Below are positions 5,534-5,783 of a stretch of DNA of 5,783 bases, piece after piece. Every line of letters starts with the position of its first letter. Positions within the stretch are counted from its first letter, which is position 1. The DNA lies in NCBI GenBank assembly GCA_030424825.1, contig JAUHWE010000329.1, positions 1 to 5,783 of the forward strand. The letters run 5' to 3'. This DNA comes from Verrucomicrobiia bacterium. GTDB taxonomy: Bacteria > Verrucomicrobiota > Verrucomicrobiia > Opitutales > Opitutaceae. Both the position numbers and the translations under genes were made by a program. Below the pieces are notes generated by a model, which saw only the letters and a list, made by a program, of their open reading frames with translations, was not told the origin of the DNA and searched no databases.

Positions 5534-5783
5534 GTGCCAATCCCCATTGAAGCCGTAACGTTCGACGCTGCCGGAACCCTTTTCTTCCCCAACCCATCGG
5601 TCGGGACGATCTATCAAGAGGTTCTTGCCGCGCACAAACTCGTCCTTGACGCTGCCTCTCTGGAACGAGCCTTCCAATCAGCCTTAAAGGGATTGGAGAA
5701 GGATGTCTCAATCGCCGATTCCGAGGAAAGGGAGCGTGCCTACTGGAAAACAGTGGTTACAGATTCGGTTCGACACCTCGCTC
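5534..5783 (+). CDS. HAD-superfamily hydrolase (3' end cut by window)
   Basis: 83 codons are visible from a GTG at 5534, two bases after the DUF971 stop; a GGGAAA about 12 bases upstream is a weak ribosome binding site. The N-terminus AVTFDAAGTLFFP (7-19) is HAD motif I, with Asp11 as the expected nucleophile. The second Asp of the usual DxD is Ala13, as seen in the REG-2/HDHD3-like branch, in which DAxGTL followed by x-SVGxIY is common; SVGTIY is present at 22-27. A helical cap region follows (about 24-83). Motifs II to IV lie beyond the window. HAD enzymes are mostly phosphatases; the substrate cannot be inferred, and loss of the second Asp makes ordinary phosphatase activity uncertain. No functional link to the dcw genes is evident beyond adjacency. 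Confidence 0.85.
   Translation, partial: MPIPIEAVTFDAAGTLFFPNPSVGTIYQEVLAAHKLVLDAASLERAFQSALKGLEKDVSIADSEERERAYWKTVVTDSVRHLA

Overview
This window carries the start of a division and cell wall (dcw) cluster on the minus strand and the start of a short divergent operon on the plus strand. Read right to left, the minus-strand genes are mraZ, an unrecognised 97-codon gene, rsmH (mraW), an unrecognised 67-codon gene, ftsL, ftsI (class B penicillin-binding protein) and murE, which runs off the left edge. The plus-strand genes are a DUF971-family protein and a HAD-superfamily hydrolase that runs off the right edge. Nothing in the window looks like phage, transposon, CRISPR, tRNA or rRNA.

The gene content is that of a Gram-negative bacterium. 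The N-terminal style of MraZ and RsmH, the divergent DUF971 protein and the HAD protein with a DAAGTL motif make me lean towards Verrucomicrobiota (Opitutae-like) or a relative in the PVC group. This rests on remembered family character, not on a search, and is moderate to low confidence.

Layout: 1-760 murE (3' part missing); 846-2651 ftsI; 2658-3041 ftsL; 3038-3241 small unknown gene ending in an ATGA overlap with ftsL; 3278-4234 rsmH; 4215-4508 small unknown gene with a near-perfect ribosome binding site, whose end overlaps the rsmH start; 4522-4974 mraZ; 4975-5231 divergent control region; 5232-5531 DUF971; 5534-5783 HAD hydrolase (3' part missing). The seven minus-strand genes are separated by at most 85 bases, often overlap, and have no visible terminator between them, so they probably form one transcript.

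In the control region, three TGGG(G) repeats at exact 10-base spacing sit just upstream of the mraZ start and directly follow a perfect TTGACA. This matches the known layout of MraZ operators in E. coli and suggests MraZ represses its own operon. The operon products then work together: RsmH methylates 16S rRNA, MurE adds the third residue of the peptidoglycan stem peptide, and FtsL and FtsI belong to the septal divisome. The two small unknown genes are the least explained part of the window. Otherwise the content is ordinary core biology.
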